Part shown: in pieces, positions 1-7,867 of the stretch
Layout of the letters: each line of letters begins with the position of its first letter
Position numbering within the stretch: position 1 is the stretch's first letter
From: Nitrososphaeraceae archaeon
GTDB taxonomy: Archaea; Thermoproteota; Nitrososphaeria; Nitrososphaerales; Nitrososphaeraceae
NCBI GenBank assembly: GCA_025449515.1
Contig: JANWJI010000182.1
Coordinates: forward strand, 1 to 15,608
Length of the DNA stretch: 15,608 nucleotides
Reading direction: 5' to 3'
Made by a program: the position numbers and the translations under genes
Notes under the pieces: model-generated
The model's database searches: none
The model's input: the letters and a program-made list of their open reading frames with translations, nothing else
Told to the model about the DNA's origin: nothing

Positions 1-84
1 AGACAATTTCGTAACATTTACGCCATTTACGATTTGTTGCTCTTTTTGTTCTCTTTCGTTCTCCATTTGGTTGATTTTATTCAT
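1..84 (-). CDS. 5' end of an unidentified gene, cut by the left edge
   Basis: On the minus strand an ATG at 84-82 opens a frame that stays open for 28 codons to the window edge. It begins MNKINQMENEREQKEQQIV and is rich in Glu, Gln, Lys and Asn, as expected of a hydrophilic N-terminal helix. An in-frame ATG at 99-97 is an alternative start that would add five residues; a stop lies further upstream at 121-123. Too little is present to name a product. Its main interest is context: two copies of the TATCATGATA palindrome lie just upstream, the same motif that precedes the ribbon-helix-helix gene at 393-1163. That suggests shared control. The start and the reality of the gene are inferred from the open frame and the operator-like sites only. 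Confidence 0.4.
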   Translation of the reverse strand, partial: MNKINQMENEREQKEQQIVNGVNVTKLS

Positions 85-93
85 AGTCTTTGA

Positions 94-144
94 TATCATG
101 ATACCATCATGTAAATCTAACTACATATGCTATCATGATATCAT
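94..144 (-). promoter_or_regulatory. Two TATCATGATA palindromes upstream of the edge gene
   Basis: The perfect 10-bp palindrome TATCATGATA occurs at 94-103 and again at 131-140, where it continues as TATCATGATATCAT (131-144). The two copies are 37 bp apart start to start. Both lie in front of the minus-strand gene that begins at 84. A TATA-like stretch (TATAAT read on the minus strand, 144-149) adjoins the distal copy. Short palindromes in tandem are typical binding sites of ribbon-helix-helix dimers, and a gene for such a protein lies next door. Binding by that protein is inference. Confidence 0.5.
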
Positions 145-392
145 TATAATATAGTTGGCGTATATCTATTGACGACAACGTACAAGATGAATTGAAATAA
201 AGAAAATATCCTGAAACTGATTCATTCCCATTCCCATCGTCTCAATTTCCATTGCTGGCAAGATAACTCCTTAATATGAAAAATAAAAGCTTTTTTATTA
301 TCTCATCCATTTAAACAGCAATTATTTTCAATTCAATATAGATAGACGTAGGAATTTTGTAATAACATAAATATTGACTGGTTTATTTACCA
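145..392. other. Spacer with no gene; weak terminator-like hairpin
   Basis: No convincing reading frame was found on either strand. An AT-only inverted repeat, AATAAAA (282-288) with TTTTATT (293-299) around the loop GCTT, lies about 95 bases beyond the stop of the ribbon-helix-helix gene and could help end its transcript. The stem is weak, so this is tentative. Confidence 0.3.
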
Positions 393-1163
393 CTAATTTA
401 GGAACAGCTTGTGTACGTTTTCTTTAGTAACATGTAGCTTGTGGACCTCGTCTCCGGTTAGTAGAAAGATCTGATCATGCAATTGGAATAGGTCTAAGAT
501 ATTTTTTATCCCTGAGTTTAATAGAGTTGCAGTCATGTAAGTACAGTAACTCAAGCCAGGTATTCGATTATTGTTATATGCTTCTTCAATGGTTAAGGCC
601 TGCCTCAAGGAATCCCTTGCTACATCGTTTATCAGAAAATCTAGACAGCATACTTGTCTGTTATTTGCATGATTAGCCAAATTTTCAATTACCCTTCCAC
701 AATATTTTATGACATTTTTTTGACCTTGAATTTGACTTCGTGTTTGTTGCTCCTGTAGCGGCGGTAGTAGTACATAATGCTCGTCCTTGTCTTGGCTGTT
801 TACTGATTCTGTCGCAGTGGTATTAGTCTGAGCATAATAATAGGGCACAATTGTTCCATCATACCATTTAAGTTTGGACAAAAGTTGTGATGACGGGCTG
901 CCTGGTGGACCACAAAAGCATCTAAGCAAGTCACCTTCTTTGGCAAGCCTATCCATAGATTTTAGCAATCCCATCATTGATTCATCATCTGAATAAATCA
1001 CTAGATGATGCTTTCTTGTAATCTGTGATTGCTGGTGTTTTAACCATATGTCTACTGCGTCCTTTACTATTGAATTTATAGAAACACCTTTTTGATTAGC
1101 CAGTTCTCCTAACTGTGTATGTACCTTATCGTCGAACCCTCTAATTATTAGATTGTGTGCCAC
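393..1163 (-). CDS. Ribbon-helix-helix DNA-binding protein with a putative MEDS-like sensory domain
   Basis: This 256-residue protein probably is a transcription regulator. Residues 3-45 have the ribbon-helix-helix pattern: a short beta strand (NLIIRGF), then two helices separated by the turn GVSIN, as in Arc/CopG/FitA-type N-termini. The remaining 200 residues are far longer than a usual RHH protein. Residues 51-110 (KHHLVIYSDDESM, then a FCGPPGS loop) and 151-242 (ending YCTYMTATLL... DQIFLLTG) resemble the MEDS/DcmR sensory fold by eye, separated by a polar Gln/Asn-rich insert at about 112-150. That second assignment is tentative. The start is GTG at 1163-1161: a TATA box lies about 25 bases upstream and there is no Shine-Dalgarno, which fits a leaderless message. 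A TATCATGATA palindrome abuts the TATA box, so autoregulation is likely. The ligand is unknown. Confidence 0.75.
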   Translation of the reverse strand: MAHNLIIRGFDDKVHTQLGELANQKGVSINSIVKDAVDIWLKHQQSQITRKHHLVIYSDDESMMGLLKSMDRLAKEGDLLRCFCGPPGSPSSQLLSKLKWYDGTIVPYYYAQTNTTATESVNSQDKDEHYVLLPPLQEQQTRSQIQGQKNVIKYCGRVIENLANHANNRQVCCLDFLINDVARDSLRQALTIEEAYNNNRIPGLSYCTYMTATLLNSGIKNILDLFQLHDQIFLLTGDEVHKLHVTKENVHKLFLN

Positions 1164-1184
1164 AAGAACTATTAGGTAAATTCA

Positions 1185-1239
1185 TATTTATACATATCGA
1201 TATCATGATATCATATATAGCTTATGTCGTATCATGAGA
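1185..1239 (-). promoter_or_regulatory. Promoter and candidate operator of the RHH gene
   Basis: Read on the minus strand, TATAAATA at 1185-1192 is centred about 25 bases before the GTG start at 1163, the position expected for a leaderless archaeal promoter. Directly upstream, at 1201-1214, sits TATCATGATATCAT, identical over 14 bp to the copy at 131-144. An imperfect third element, TATCATGAGA, follows at 1230-1239. A protein bound at 1201-1214 would sit next to the TBP/TFB site and could block or help their binding. Confidence 0.6.
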
Positions 1240-1343
1240 TAATATCTCTTGAAGAAAGTTAGTGGTAGATAGGAAGTAAACCAGTACTAGCAATCCGCTC
1301 TCGGTCGGTTCCACTAAATAGGTACGAATTTTCAGAAAAAGTG

Positions 1344-1370
1344 ATGTATCGGACGTATCTGACGTATCAG
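1344..1370. repeat. Three tandem 9-bp direct repeats
   Basis: The units ATGTATCGG, ACGTATCTG and ACGTATCAG follow one another without gaps, sharing the core GTATC at an exact 9-bp period. The last two units also create the inverted repeat CTGA-CGTA-TCAG. They lie in the divergent spacer, about 170 bases before mre11 and about 180 before the RHH gene. Such spacing would suit a regulator array, but the function is unknown and the repeat is short. Confidence 0.45.
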
Positions 1371-1540
1371 GCGTTCCCTTTTAAGTAACTAAATGAGTTT
1401 AGTAACCTATAGAAATGTCAATGTTAAAGGCTTAAATTCTAGTTCGAATACAGGATTCTAAAGTGTCTTAGCTACTTTTTAATAAGTGCAATGACAAATG
1501 ATCTAGACAAAAACTAGAGAAAGTTAACCGTGAATATAGA

Positions 1541-2821
1541 ATGATTCGAATTGCACATATTTCAGATACTCATCTCGGAAAACGGCCAAAGCGTGTAAGA
1601 AGAGGCATAATTAATAGTGAAATAAGACCACTAGAAGACGATTTCTATCTCGCTTGGATGAAATTCGTAAACCAAATCACTCATAGCAACCGTAAACCAG
1701 ATATTATCCTACATTGTGGCGACTTTTTTGATACTCCTTCTGGCAATGACTCTAGTCCTCCTCCTGAATATGCCAGAACTATTGCAGCCAAGACCTTTAA
1801 GCAAATTCATGATGCGAAGATACCAGTTGTTATCATAGATGGTAACCATGGACATTATATGGAATATAACAATTCTACGCTTAGTGAGTATGCATATCTT
1901 TTTGATAATATCCACCTTTTTACACATTATGATATCAGAAAAGCATTAAAAGAGAAACAGCCCCTGTTCTGCGATTTTCCTGAGCTTGAATTAAGGATTT
2001 TGGCTCATCCAGTTGTTCCCGCAAGGTCTTTAAATACACTGGAATTATACTCACTGTACGAAAAATGGATATCTATTCAGAATAATAATCTTGTATCAAA
2101 TATGAAAAACGTATTCATCGCCCACGGTATGATGTCGAATTATACTTTACATCCTAACATATTTAGCGGAAAATACAATTACATTGCTCTCGGAGATGAT
2201 CATAAAGTGCACAAGGTGACTGATACTGCATGGTATTCCGGCTCTAGTCAAATGTGTAGCTTTAGCGAATGGAATGATAAAAAGGGATATTTAATCGCTG
2301 AAATTAATGGAAACTCAGACAATGTTAATGTTACATTCAATAAATTAGAGTCCGGAAGAAAAATAGTTAATAAAAGTGTCAGAATCTTCCCAGAAGATAC
2401 TTCCTCGATGGTCATTGCAAGGGTAAAAAGCGTGTTAGATTCTCATAACCTTAACATACATTATGACTACAGTACTGCTGCTAGAGTGCGAATAATTTTG
2501 GAAGGTAGTAAAACATATGGTTCATCATTTAACGTGGGCGAGATTGAATCGTATCTTAATAGGTTGACCCTAGATTCTGACGAATACAATATAGTCGAAT
2601 TTATTTTAGACCGCCCTGATAGTCAAGAGCAATTACAGCTCAATGAAATAGAAACTATGAGTAGTATTGAATATTTGATAGATAACGCAGAAATAGAGTT
2701 TAAAGATTACATTAGTTCTGTAAGGGATCTGCAACTTAAAAAGGAGAACCTTGATCCGAACCTACTTGCCAAAATTTTTGTACAGACATTAAAGGGTAAC
2801 GACACTAATGAAAATACTTAG
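1541..2821 (+). CDS. mre11: Mre11 DNA double-strand break repair nuclease
   Basis: This 426-residue protein is the manganese-dependent nuclease of the Mre11-Rad50 complex, which recognises and trims broken DNA ends before homologous recombination. The calcineurin-like phosphoesterase motifs are in order: DTH (D9, H11), GDFFD (D61), GNHG (N102, H103) and AHG (H195). The last motif reads G218-D-D-H221-K-V-H224, where most Mre11/SbcD proteins have GHxH, so the first metal-binding His appears replaced by Asp. The C-terminal third would hold the capping domain and the Rad50-binding region. ATG at 1541 is the only suitable start; no Shine-Dalgarno is seen. The gene overlaps rad50 by 14 bases, which supports co-translation and complex formation. 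HerA and NurA, frequent archaeal partners, are not in this window. Confidence 0.92.
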   Translation: MIRIAHISDTHLGKRPKRVRRGIINSEIRPLEDDFYLAWMKFVNQITHSNRKPDIILHCGDFFDTPSGNDSSPPPEYARTIAAKTFKQIHDAKIPVVIIDGNHGHYMEYNNSTLSEYAYLFDNIHLFTHYDIRKALKEKQPLFCDFPELELRILAHPVVPARSLNTLELYSLYEKWISIQNNNLVSNMKNVFIAHGMMSNYTLHPNIFSGKYNYIALGDDHKVHKVTDTAWYSGSSQMCSFSEWNDKKGYLIAEINGNSDNVNVTFNKLESGRKIVNKSVRIFPEDTSSMVIARVKSVLDSHNLNIHYDYSTAARVRIILEGSKTYGSSFNVGEIESYLNRLTLDSDEYNIVEFILDRPDSQEQLQLNEIETMSSIEYLIDNAEIEFKDYISSVRDLQLKKENLDPNLLAKIFVQTLKGNDTNENT

Positions 2822-5351
2822 TGTAGAAATAGAGAATTTTAAGCCTTTTAGAGAAATTATTCTTCCTGACCGCGACACATTTGGCGATGGTCTTTTCCTT
2901 ATCTGCGGCAAAAACTCTATGGGTAAGAGCAGTCTGATAGAAGCTACATTATGGGGTCTTTTTGGAGAACAATTATTTGATGCACGAAAAAGAAACCTCT
3001 TACTAAAAATTGGTCAGAATGAGTGTAGGGTGCAAATCACTTTTGAGCTCGGAGAATCCATTTTTCTCGTTATCAGAAAGTTAAATATTAGAAAATCAGG
3101 CAATTTAACTAATAAGACTCAGAGTTTTGTATCTGATGCAACGCTATTAAGGAAAGGTAAGGATGGCTTTTCTATAATAGTTAGTGATCCACGTAAAGTG
3201 AATGCTGAAATAGAGCGAATGCTAGGTATGACTTCCGACATAATAGAAAAAACGGTCTACGTTAGACAAAAAGAGGTGGACAGACTTTCTAGGGCTGATA
3301 GCGTGGAATTAAGAAGCCTGATAGCAACTTTTTTTGATCTAGACGAGTTTGATCGTATTAAAGACAATCTTCAAGACCAGTCTTCTAGTCTACAGGATTC
3401 AATCTCAAGCTTGAGGGAAAGTGTAGGTGCTATGAATATTCGGAAAAAAGATCTTGATGAAAAAGAGCATGAAATGAGGATCTGTCGCAGCAAGATCGCG
3501 TCAAGAGAACAAGAGTTAAGTGACAGGATTAGGGAGCTCTCTAATATCCCTTCTGAAGATGTTCTGACAAGAATAAGGGATGTAGAAAATAAAATCGACG
3601 ATGCACAGCGAGATCTTGTAACAATAAATACAAGAATAGATGACATGGCAAGACTAATAGAAACCAGAGATTCGAGGTTAGATAGGTTAAGAACTTCAAT
3701 TTATGAATTAACTACCAAGAAAAATAAAACTCAGAAGGAACTGAATAAACTACCCTCAAAGGAAATTCTACAGAAGGTATCTAAACTAGAAGTACAGATA
3801 TTCAATACAGAAGATGTAATTCGAAATATGATTACACAATCTGATCATGAGTTCGGATTTGACCCTATCGAAAAACCAGAATCTATCCTAGAAAGGTATG
3901 AGCTAGCAAAGAGAGACAAGGAAGCTGTAGAGTCTACAATACATAGTATCAGTAAAAACATTGAAAAACTTAGAGAACGATTATCGTATAATGAAGCTAT
4001 ATCCAATCTCAAAGTGAATAGTATTATTCATGTAGAGAGGAACGACAATTGTCCCGTATGTAACAAACCAGTTGAAGATAAAAACAGGCTTATTTTATCC
4101 ATAAGAAATGAAGTAGAGCGTACTAGTCTAAATGCTGACTCTATAAATCTTGAATTGGTAGAGAAAATGAATAACCATTACGAATTAGAATTGTTGGCTA
4201 CCCACAACAATAAACTTGAAAGTGGACTAAACTCATTACTACCATCTTCACATAATCTTATCCAGTATCGAAGGGAACTCTTATCAATTCTATTGTTATT
4301 CTCTTCAAAATCTATCCAAGAATTTTTGCGGTTTTTTGGTTTTAATTCTGTTAATGAAATGATTTCGGCTAGAACAATACTGGAATCAAATCTGCCAGAT
4401 TATGATCGACAAGTTAGTTCCTTGGAAGCGGAAGTTTGTGATGAAATAGAGCAATACGCACGATATGAGATTCAGCTATCTGAGGAAGAAAATAAAAAAG
4501 ATCAGACCTCAAATTATCTAAAAAACTTAGAACATGAGCTGAGTCAAATTTACAGAGACCTGTCTATGGAATCTATAGACCAGTTGACTCGTAAGAATAA
4601 CAGCGAGAGCATAGAGAAATTGATCACAAAGCGAAAAGTTCTTGAACATTCAATTTTAGATTTAAGAGAAGATGTAATTCAACCACTGAAAGAATTGTTT
4701 TCAAACTTGGAAAGGGATATTAGTAATAGGAAAGCTGTGATACGTCAACTCGAAGCCAAGGAATCAGAAATTAGTCAAAAGGAGAATGAAATTCGACATG
4801 TAAAATATCTTAGGGGAGAGATAGATGGATTTATTTCACATTATGTAGTCGAAGGCAAATTGGTAGAAATATTAAAGAAAGCTACTAATTTCTATCTTGT
4901 ACCATTTACCGATTCAAGATATACAATTGATAAAATCTATTCTATAACTAAAAGAGTAAAAGATAGAGAGTCTCATGGTTTAGAAATTTCTTTATTTGAT
5001 GCTAGAGATAATCATACAAAATCTAGGGAACAGCTTAGCGGCGGTGATGAAACCGCTTTAGGTTTGGCATTAAGAATGGCCATCTCCAAACTAATGGGTA
5101 GAATAAGACCATTTAGGGACTCGGAAAGACAGCTTCCGTTATTAAATTTAATTATAATGGATGAACCTATGGCTAGCCTAGACGCATCTAGGCGCTCAGC
5201 AATAATAAACAAGTTAAGGCAGGACAAGAGCTTTAGACAAATTTTTCTAATATCACATACTGATAATTTCTTCGGCGAGTGTAATTCAATTTTCCTAGAT
5301 GAGGCTATAGCTGGTCAAAGGCGACTAACGTACAGGCCATTGGAAGCATGA
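2808..5351 (+). CDS. rad50: Rad50 ABC-type ATPase of the Mre11-Rad50 complex
   Basis: This 847-residue SMC-like ATPase works with Mre11 to tether and open DNA ends. The N-terminal ATPase lobe has Walker A GKNSMGKS (34-41). Long charged heptad-like stretches, roughly 180-400 and 430-690, form the two arms of the coiled coil. Between them lies the zinc hook C415-P-V-C418, through which two Rad50 molecules join. The C-terminal lobe has the signature LSGGD (743-747), Walker B ending MDEP (784-787), a D-loop ASLD and the switch histidine in ISHTD (H817). All catalytic elements are intact. The length is at the short end for archaeal Rad50. The ATG at 2808 lies inside the end of mre11, so translation is probably coupled. 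The stop is TGA at 5349-5351. Confidence 0.94.
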   Translation: MKILSVEIENFKPFREIILPDRDTFGDGLFLICGKNSMGKSSLIEATLWGLFGEQLFDARKRNLLLKIGQNECRVQITFELGESIFLVIRKLNIRKSGNLTNKTQSFVSDATLLRKGKDGFSIIVSDPRKVNAEIERMLGMTSDIIEKTVYVRQKEVDRLSRADSVELRSLIATFFDLDEFDRIKDNLQDQSSSLQDSISSLRESVGAMNIRKKDLDEKEHEMRICRSKIASREQELSDRIRELSNIPSEDVLTRIRDVENKIDDAQRDLVTINTRIDDMARLIETRDSRLDRLRTSIYELTTKKNKTQKELNKLPSKEILQKVSKLEVQIFNTEDVIRNMITQSDHEFGFDPIEKPESILERYELAKRDKEAVESTIHSISKNIEKLRERLSYNEAISNLKVNSIIHVERNDNCPVCNKPVEDKNRLILSIRNEVERTSLNADSINLELVEKMNNHYELELLATHNNKLESGLNSLLPSSHNLIQYRRELLSILLLFSSKSIQEFLRFFGFNSVNEMISARTILESNLPDYDRQVSSLEAEVCDEIEQYARYEIQLSEEENKKDQTSNYLKNLEHELSQIYRDLSMESIDQLTRKNNSESIEKLITKRKVLEHSILDLREDVIQPLKELFSNLERDISNRKAVIRQLEAKESEISQKENEIRHVKYLRGEIDGFISHYVVEGKLVEILKKATNFYLVPFTDSRYTIDKIYSITKRVKDRESHGLEISLFDARDNHTKSREQLSGGDETALGLALRMAISKLMGRIRPFRDSERQLPLLNLIIMDEPMASLDASRRSAIINKLRQDKSFRQIFLISHTDNFFGECNSIFLDEAIAGQRRLTYRPLEA

Positions 5352-5438
5352 CGAAGGAATATTGCAAGCATAATCCACAATTGCTGTCATATTTTCAGTA
5401 ACAATTGATCTAACATGTCGTAGTAATTGAAGGTGGCA

Positions 5439-5468
5439 ATAGGTATGATATATGATTTGAATACCTAT
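5439..5468. repeat. 8-bp inverted repeat ATAGGTAT/ATACCTAT after rad50
   Basis: ATAGGTAT (5439-5446) and ATACCTAT (5461-5468) form a perfect 8-bp inverted repeat with a 14-base loop, about 90 bases beyond the rad50 stop. It could be a hairpin in the rad50 mRNA tail or an operator for the following gene. The rest of the 5352-5632 spacer shows no coding frame. CTAAATAGC at 5599-5607 lies about 30 bases before the next gene and is its probable TATA element. Confidence 0.4.
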
Positions 5469-5632
5469 CAAGTCTAAAATATAAAGACCCATTTACGAAG
5501 AATTTCCTCTAAACTCTAGTCCTTACTTCCAGCGAGGTTAAATCTAATGGAAGGGATTATGATTAATACGCGGCATACTAATAAATATTCTGCTAGACCT
5601 AAATAGCATATTGCGTAATTGAATAATTATCT

Positions 5633-6528
5633 GTGATGAATTACCATCAAGATAGAATATTGGTAACTGGTGCGTCAGGGGTTATTGGTAGTGAGCTAGT
5701 AAAACAACTATCAGACTCAGAGGCTATTTTTAGGATTGGTGTCCATTCAAACGAAAGCGCAAATAAGTTAACAAAAATTTCTAGGGGAGGAGATTTTGCT
5801 GAAATAGATTATGAAAAGCCAGATACGCTTAGCATAGCGTGCAAAGATGTAGATAAGGTCTTTCTACTTATTTCAGGGCCCCAAGCTGTGGAGCATGCTT
5901 CTAGGTTCGTAAATGAGGCAATGAAAGCCGGAGTAAGATATATAGTGAAGATATCGCATCTGCGAGCTGACGCTGAACCTGGGGTTACAATAACTCGCTT
6001 ACACAAGTAGAGAAAGTGATCGAAGAGTCAGGGATCGAGTTTACATTCTTGCGACCAAATTCCTTTATGCAGAACTTTGTTAATTTCTATGCTCAATCTA
6101 TTAGAAGTAAGAATGCTTTTTACGTACCTGGAGGAAATGCAAAGGTCAGTTTCGTTGACGTGCGTGACATTGCATCGGTAGCAGCTAATATTCTCATAGA
6201 AGAGAACGGAAATGGTGAAATGACTCACATCGGCAGAGCTTATGACATTACAGGACCAGAGGCTCTTTCCTATAACCGAGCTGCAGAAATTCTATCCAAG
6301 ATAACAAATAAGAAAATTAGTTATGTAAATAGTACTGATGAAGAAGCTCGTCAAAGGATGAGAGAAATGGGAATGGATGAGTGGTTTATTAATATTGCAT
6401 TGGAACTATATGATAGTTATAGAAAAGGATACGCATCAAACATATCCCCTGCAGTTGAATCGATAACTGGAACTAAACCAAGACCGTTTATTGAGTTTGC
6501 AAAGGAGCATGCTAGGTATTTCAACTAA
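5633..6528 (+). pseudogene. NmrA-family NAD(P)-binding oxidoreductase, frameshifted
   Basis: Two adjacent frames together encode one atypical short-chain dehydrogenase of the NmrA/azoreductase-like kind. The first (5633-6010) has the Rossmann motif TGASGVIG near residue 12 and continues to RLHK before a TAG. The second (read from about 6004 to 6528) continues QVEKVIEESGIEFTFLRPNS, then VSFVDVRDIA and YDITGPEALSY, all typical of the family. Family members usually read through this point as RxHxQxEK. Joining H (6002-6004) to Q (6004-6006) leaves four bases missing, as if one CAAG of an original CAAGCAAG had been lost. The combined length, near 297 residues, is normal. The GTG at 6016 is an internal Val codon, not a true start. 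The first frame could begin at GTG 5633 or ATG 5636. A sequencing error cannot be excluded. Confidence 0.85.
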
Positions 6529-6553
6529 AAATTCTTTTAATCTAAAGTTTAGT

Positions 6554-6597
6554 CGACCTGACCTATGTGTCGGAAAATATGAGATATGTCCGACCTG
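6554..6597. repeat. Hairpin and CGACCTG direct repeat between genes
   Basis: GTCGG (6569-6573) pairs with CCGAC (6590-6594); inside, ATAT can pair with ATAT, giving a two-part hairpin just after the broken oxidoreductase gene. CGACCTG occurs twice, at 6554-6560 and 6591-6597. It may act as a transcript end or a binding site; neither role is shown. I judge the short frames seen across 6529-6676 on either strand to be chance. Confidence 0.3.
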
Positions 6598-6681
6598 TCA
6601 TACTCACAGTCTCTATTGTCTTCATATCGATCTGTGGAAATTTATTGATGACATGGTAACATGCTTTCTTCATTGAAAATA

Positions 6682-6688
6682 TTTTAAA
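6682..6688 (+). promoter_or_regulatory. TATA box of the MBL-fold gene
   Basis: TTTTAAA lies 30 to 24 bases before the ATG at 6712. With no Shine-Dalgarno between, this fits a leaderless archaeal promoter and supports the chosen start. Confidence 0.55.
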
Positions 6689-6711
6689 CCAAGCTTATTC
6701 ATAATTATTTC

Positions 6712-7743
6712 ATGGCTATACAATTACAAGAAATCGACAAGATATCAATTACCATACTCATAGATAACTATACCGATAGGCTACTACAGAATACCTCGCA
6801 TACATTGAGATCACCAATGATAAGAGGAGAAAAATTTTTGCGTGCTCCACTGGCAGAACATGGGTTTTCAGCACTTATCAAGATCCATCACAAACACCAA
6901 AATGAAAATCTTAACAAAAGGTTAGAGTATGAGAATGACATTAACACATTCCTCTTTGATACCGGGGTGACTGAGGAAGGAATAATCCTAAATGCTGCCA
7001 ATTTTGGCATAAACCTAGACGAGATAGAAGCAATTATTTTAAGTCATGGCCACTTTGATCACTTTAATGGCCTTCTGAATGTAATTGACCATATTTCAAG
7101 ACCAATTGATATTATTGTACATCCTGATGCATTTCTCAAAAGATGGCTAATATTTCCCGATGGCAGGAAAGCCAGAATGCCAGTACTAGAAGAAGAGATA
7201 TTGCTTAGAAAAGGTGCAATAATCCATAAGAATAAAAATGCTAATTTCCTTCCTTTAAGGGATTCCAATCACGACGACTACAAGAACTCAGTAGCTGACT
7301 CTACACTCTTGATCACAGGACAGATTCCAAGGGAGACAAATTTTGAAAAAGGATTTCCTTTTCAATATATAGAAGATCCTGATGAAAATAACCTTTCGCA
7401 TGATCCCCTAGTTAATGACGACCAGGCCATAGTGGTCAATATTAGAGATAAAGGTCTAGTGATACTAAGCGGGTGCGGTCATGCTGGAATCATAAATACG
7501 ATGAACTACGCAAAGAGGTTAACTGGAATAAGCAAGATTCATGCAGTTATTGGTGGATTTCATCTTACCGGTGGAAAAATATATGAAGATGCAATAGATC
7601 TGACAATAGATGAGATACAAAAAGCAGATCCAGAATGGATAGTACCTTGTCATTGTACTGGTTGGAAGGCCGTCAATAGGATAATAAATTCTATGCCTGA
7701 GAAATTTATTCAAACTAGTGTAGGTACAGTATTTGAATTTTAG
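6712..7743 (+). CDS. Metallo-beta-lactamase-fold hydrolase, COG1237 type
   Basis: This 343-residue cytoplasmic protein has a complete di-metal site of the metallo-beta-lactamase fold: S-H112-G-H114-F-D116-H117 (HxHxDH), GCGHAG with H257, and GGFHL with H284. The start (ISITILIDNY) and the end (C313-H-C-T-G-W) match the family annotated as dihydropterin-ribofuranosylaminobenzene-phosphate synthase (COG1237), named from work on methanogen pterin biosynthesis. Whether this protein does that reaction is unknown; the family is broad and the annotation is often carried over without evidence. There is an insert around residues 140-240 relative to minimal MBL proteins. It has its own TATA box and no operon partner; the neighbours (broken oxidoreductase, tRNA) do not suggest a pathway. 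Confidence 0.82.
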   Translation: MAIQLQEIDKISITILIDNYTDRLLQNTSHTLRSPMIRGEKFLRAPLAEHGFSALIKIHHKHQNENLNKRLEYENDINTFLFDTGVTEEGIILNAANFGINLDEIEAIILSHGHFDHFNGLLNVIDHISRPIDIIVHPDAFLKRWLIFPDGRKARMPVLEEEILLRKGAIIHKNKNANFLPLRDSNHDDYKNSVADSTLLITGQIPRETNFEKGFPFQYIEDPDENNLSHDPLVNDDQAIVVNIRDKGLVILSGCGHAGIINTMNYAKRLTGISKIHAVIGGFHLTGGKIYEDAIDLTIDEIQKADPEWIVPCHCTGWKAVNRIINSMPEKFIQTSVGTVFEF

Positions 7744-7782
7744 ATATAGTCACTCATATATTTAGCTACATATTTTTGGTTC

Positions 7783-7818
7783 TGTTAACTTGATGGGCCC
7801 TATGAGTAGGTGTTAACT
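7783..7818. repeat. TGTTAACT direct repeat before the tRNA
   Basis: TGTTAACT occurs at 7783-7790 and 7811-7818, 28 bp apart start to start; each contains the palindrome GTTAAC. The spacer otherwise holds no gene. No function can be assigned. Confidence 0.25.
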
Positions 7819-7835
7819 GTCGGGTCATGATTAGA

Positions 7836-7843
7836 TTATTAAT
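7836..7843 (+). promoter_or_regulatory. Putative TATA box of the tRNA gene
   Basis: TTATTAAT is centred about 28 bases before the first base of the tRNA at 7868, the spacing expected for archaeal TBP binding. Confidence 0.45.
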
Positions 7844-7867
7844 TTCGTAAAACTATACATAATGTCA

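Noticed and set aside
1541..5351. mre11-rad50 pair as part of a defence system
   Set aside because: Both proteins carry the full set of repair-complex motifs and there is no accompanying effector, toxin or helicase gene; ordinary DNA repair is the simpler reading.
6491..6676. 61-codon plus-strand frame and a 36-codon minus-strand frame (6563-6673) after the broken oxidoreductase
   Set aside because: The first begins inside the oxidoreductase in another frame; neither has a motif or a suitably placed promoter. Both fit chance.
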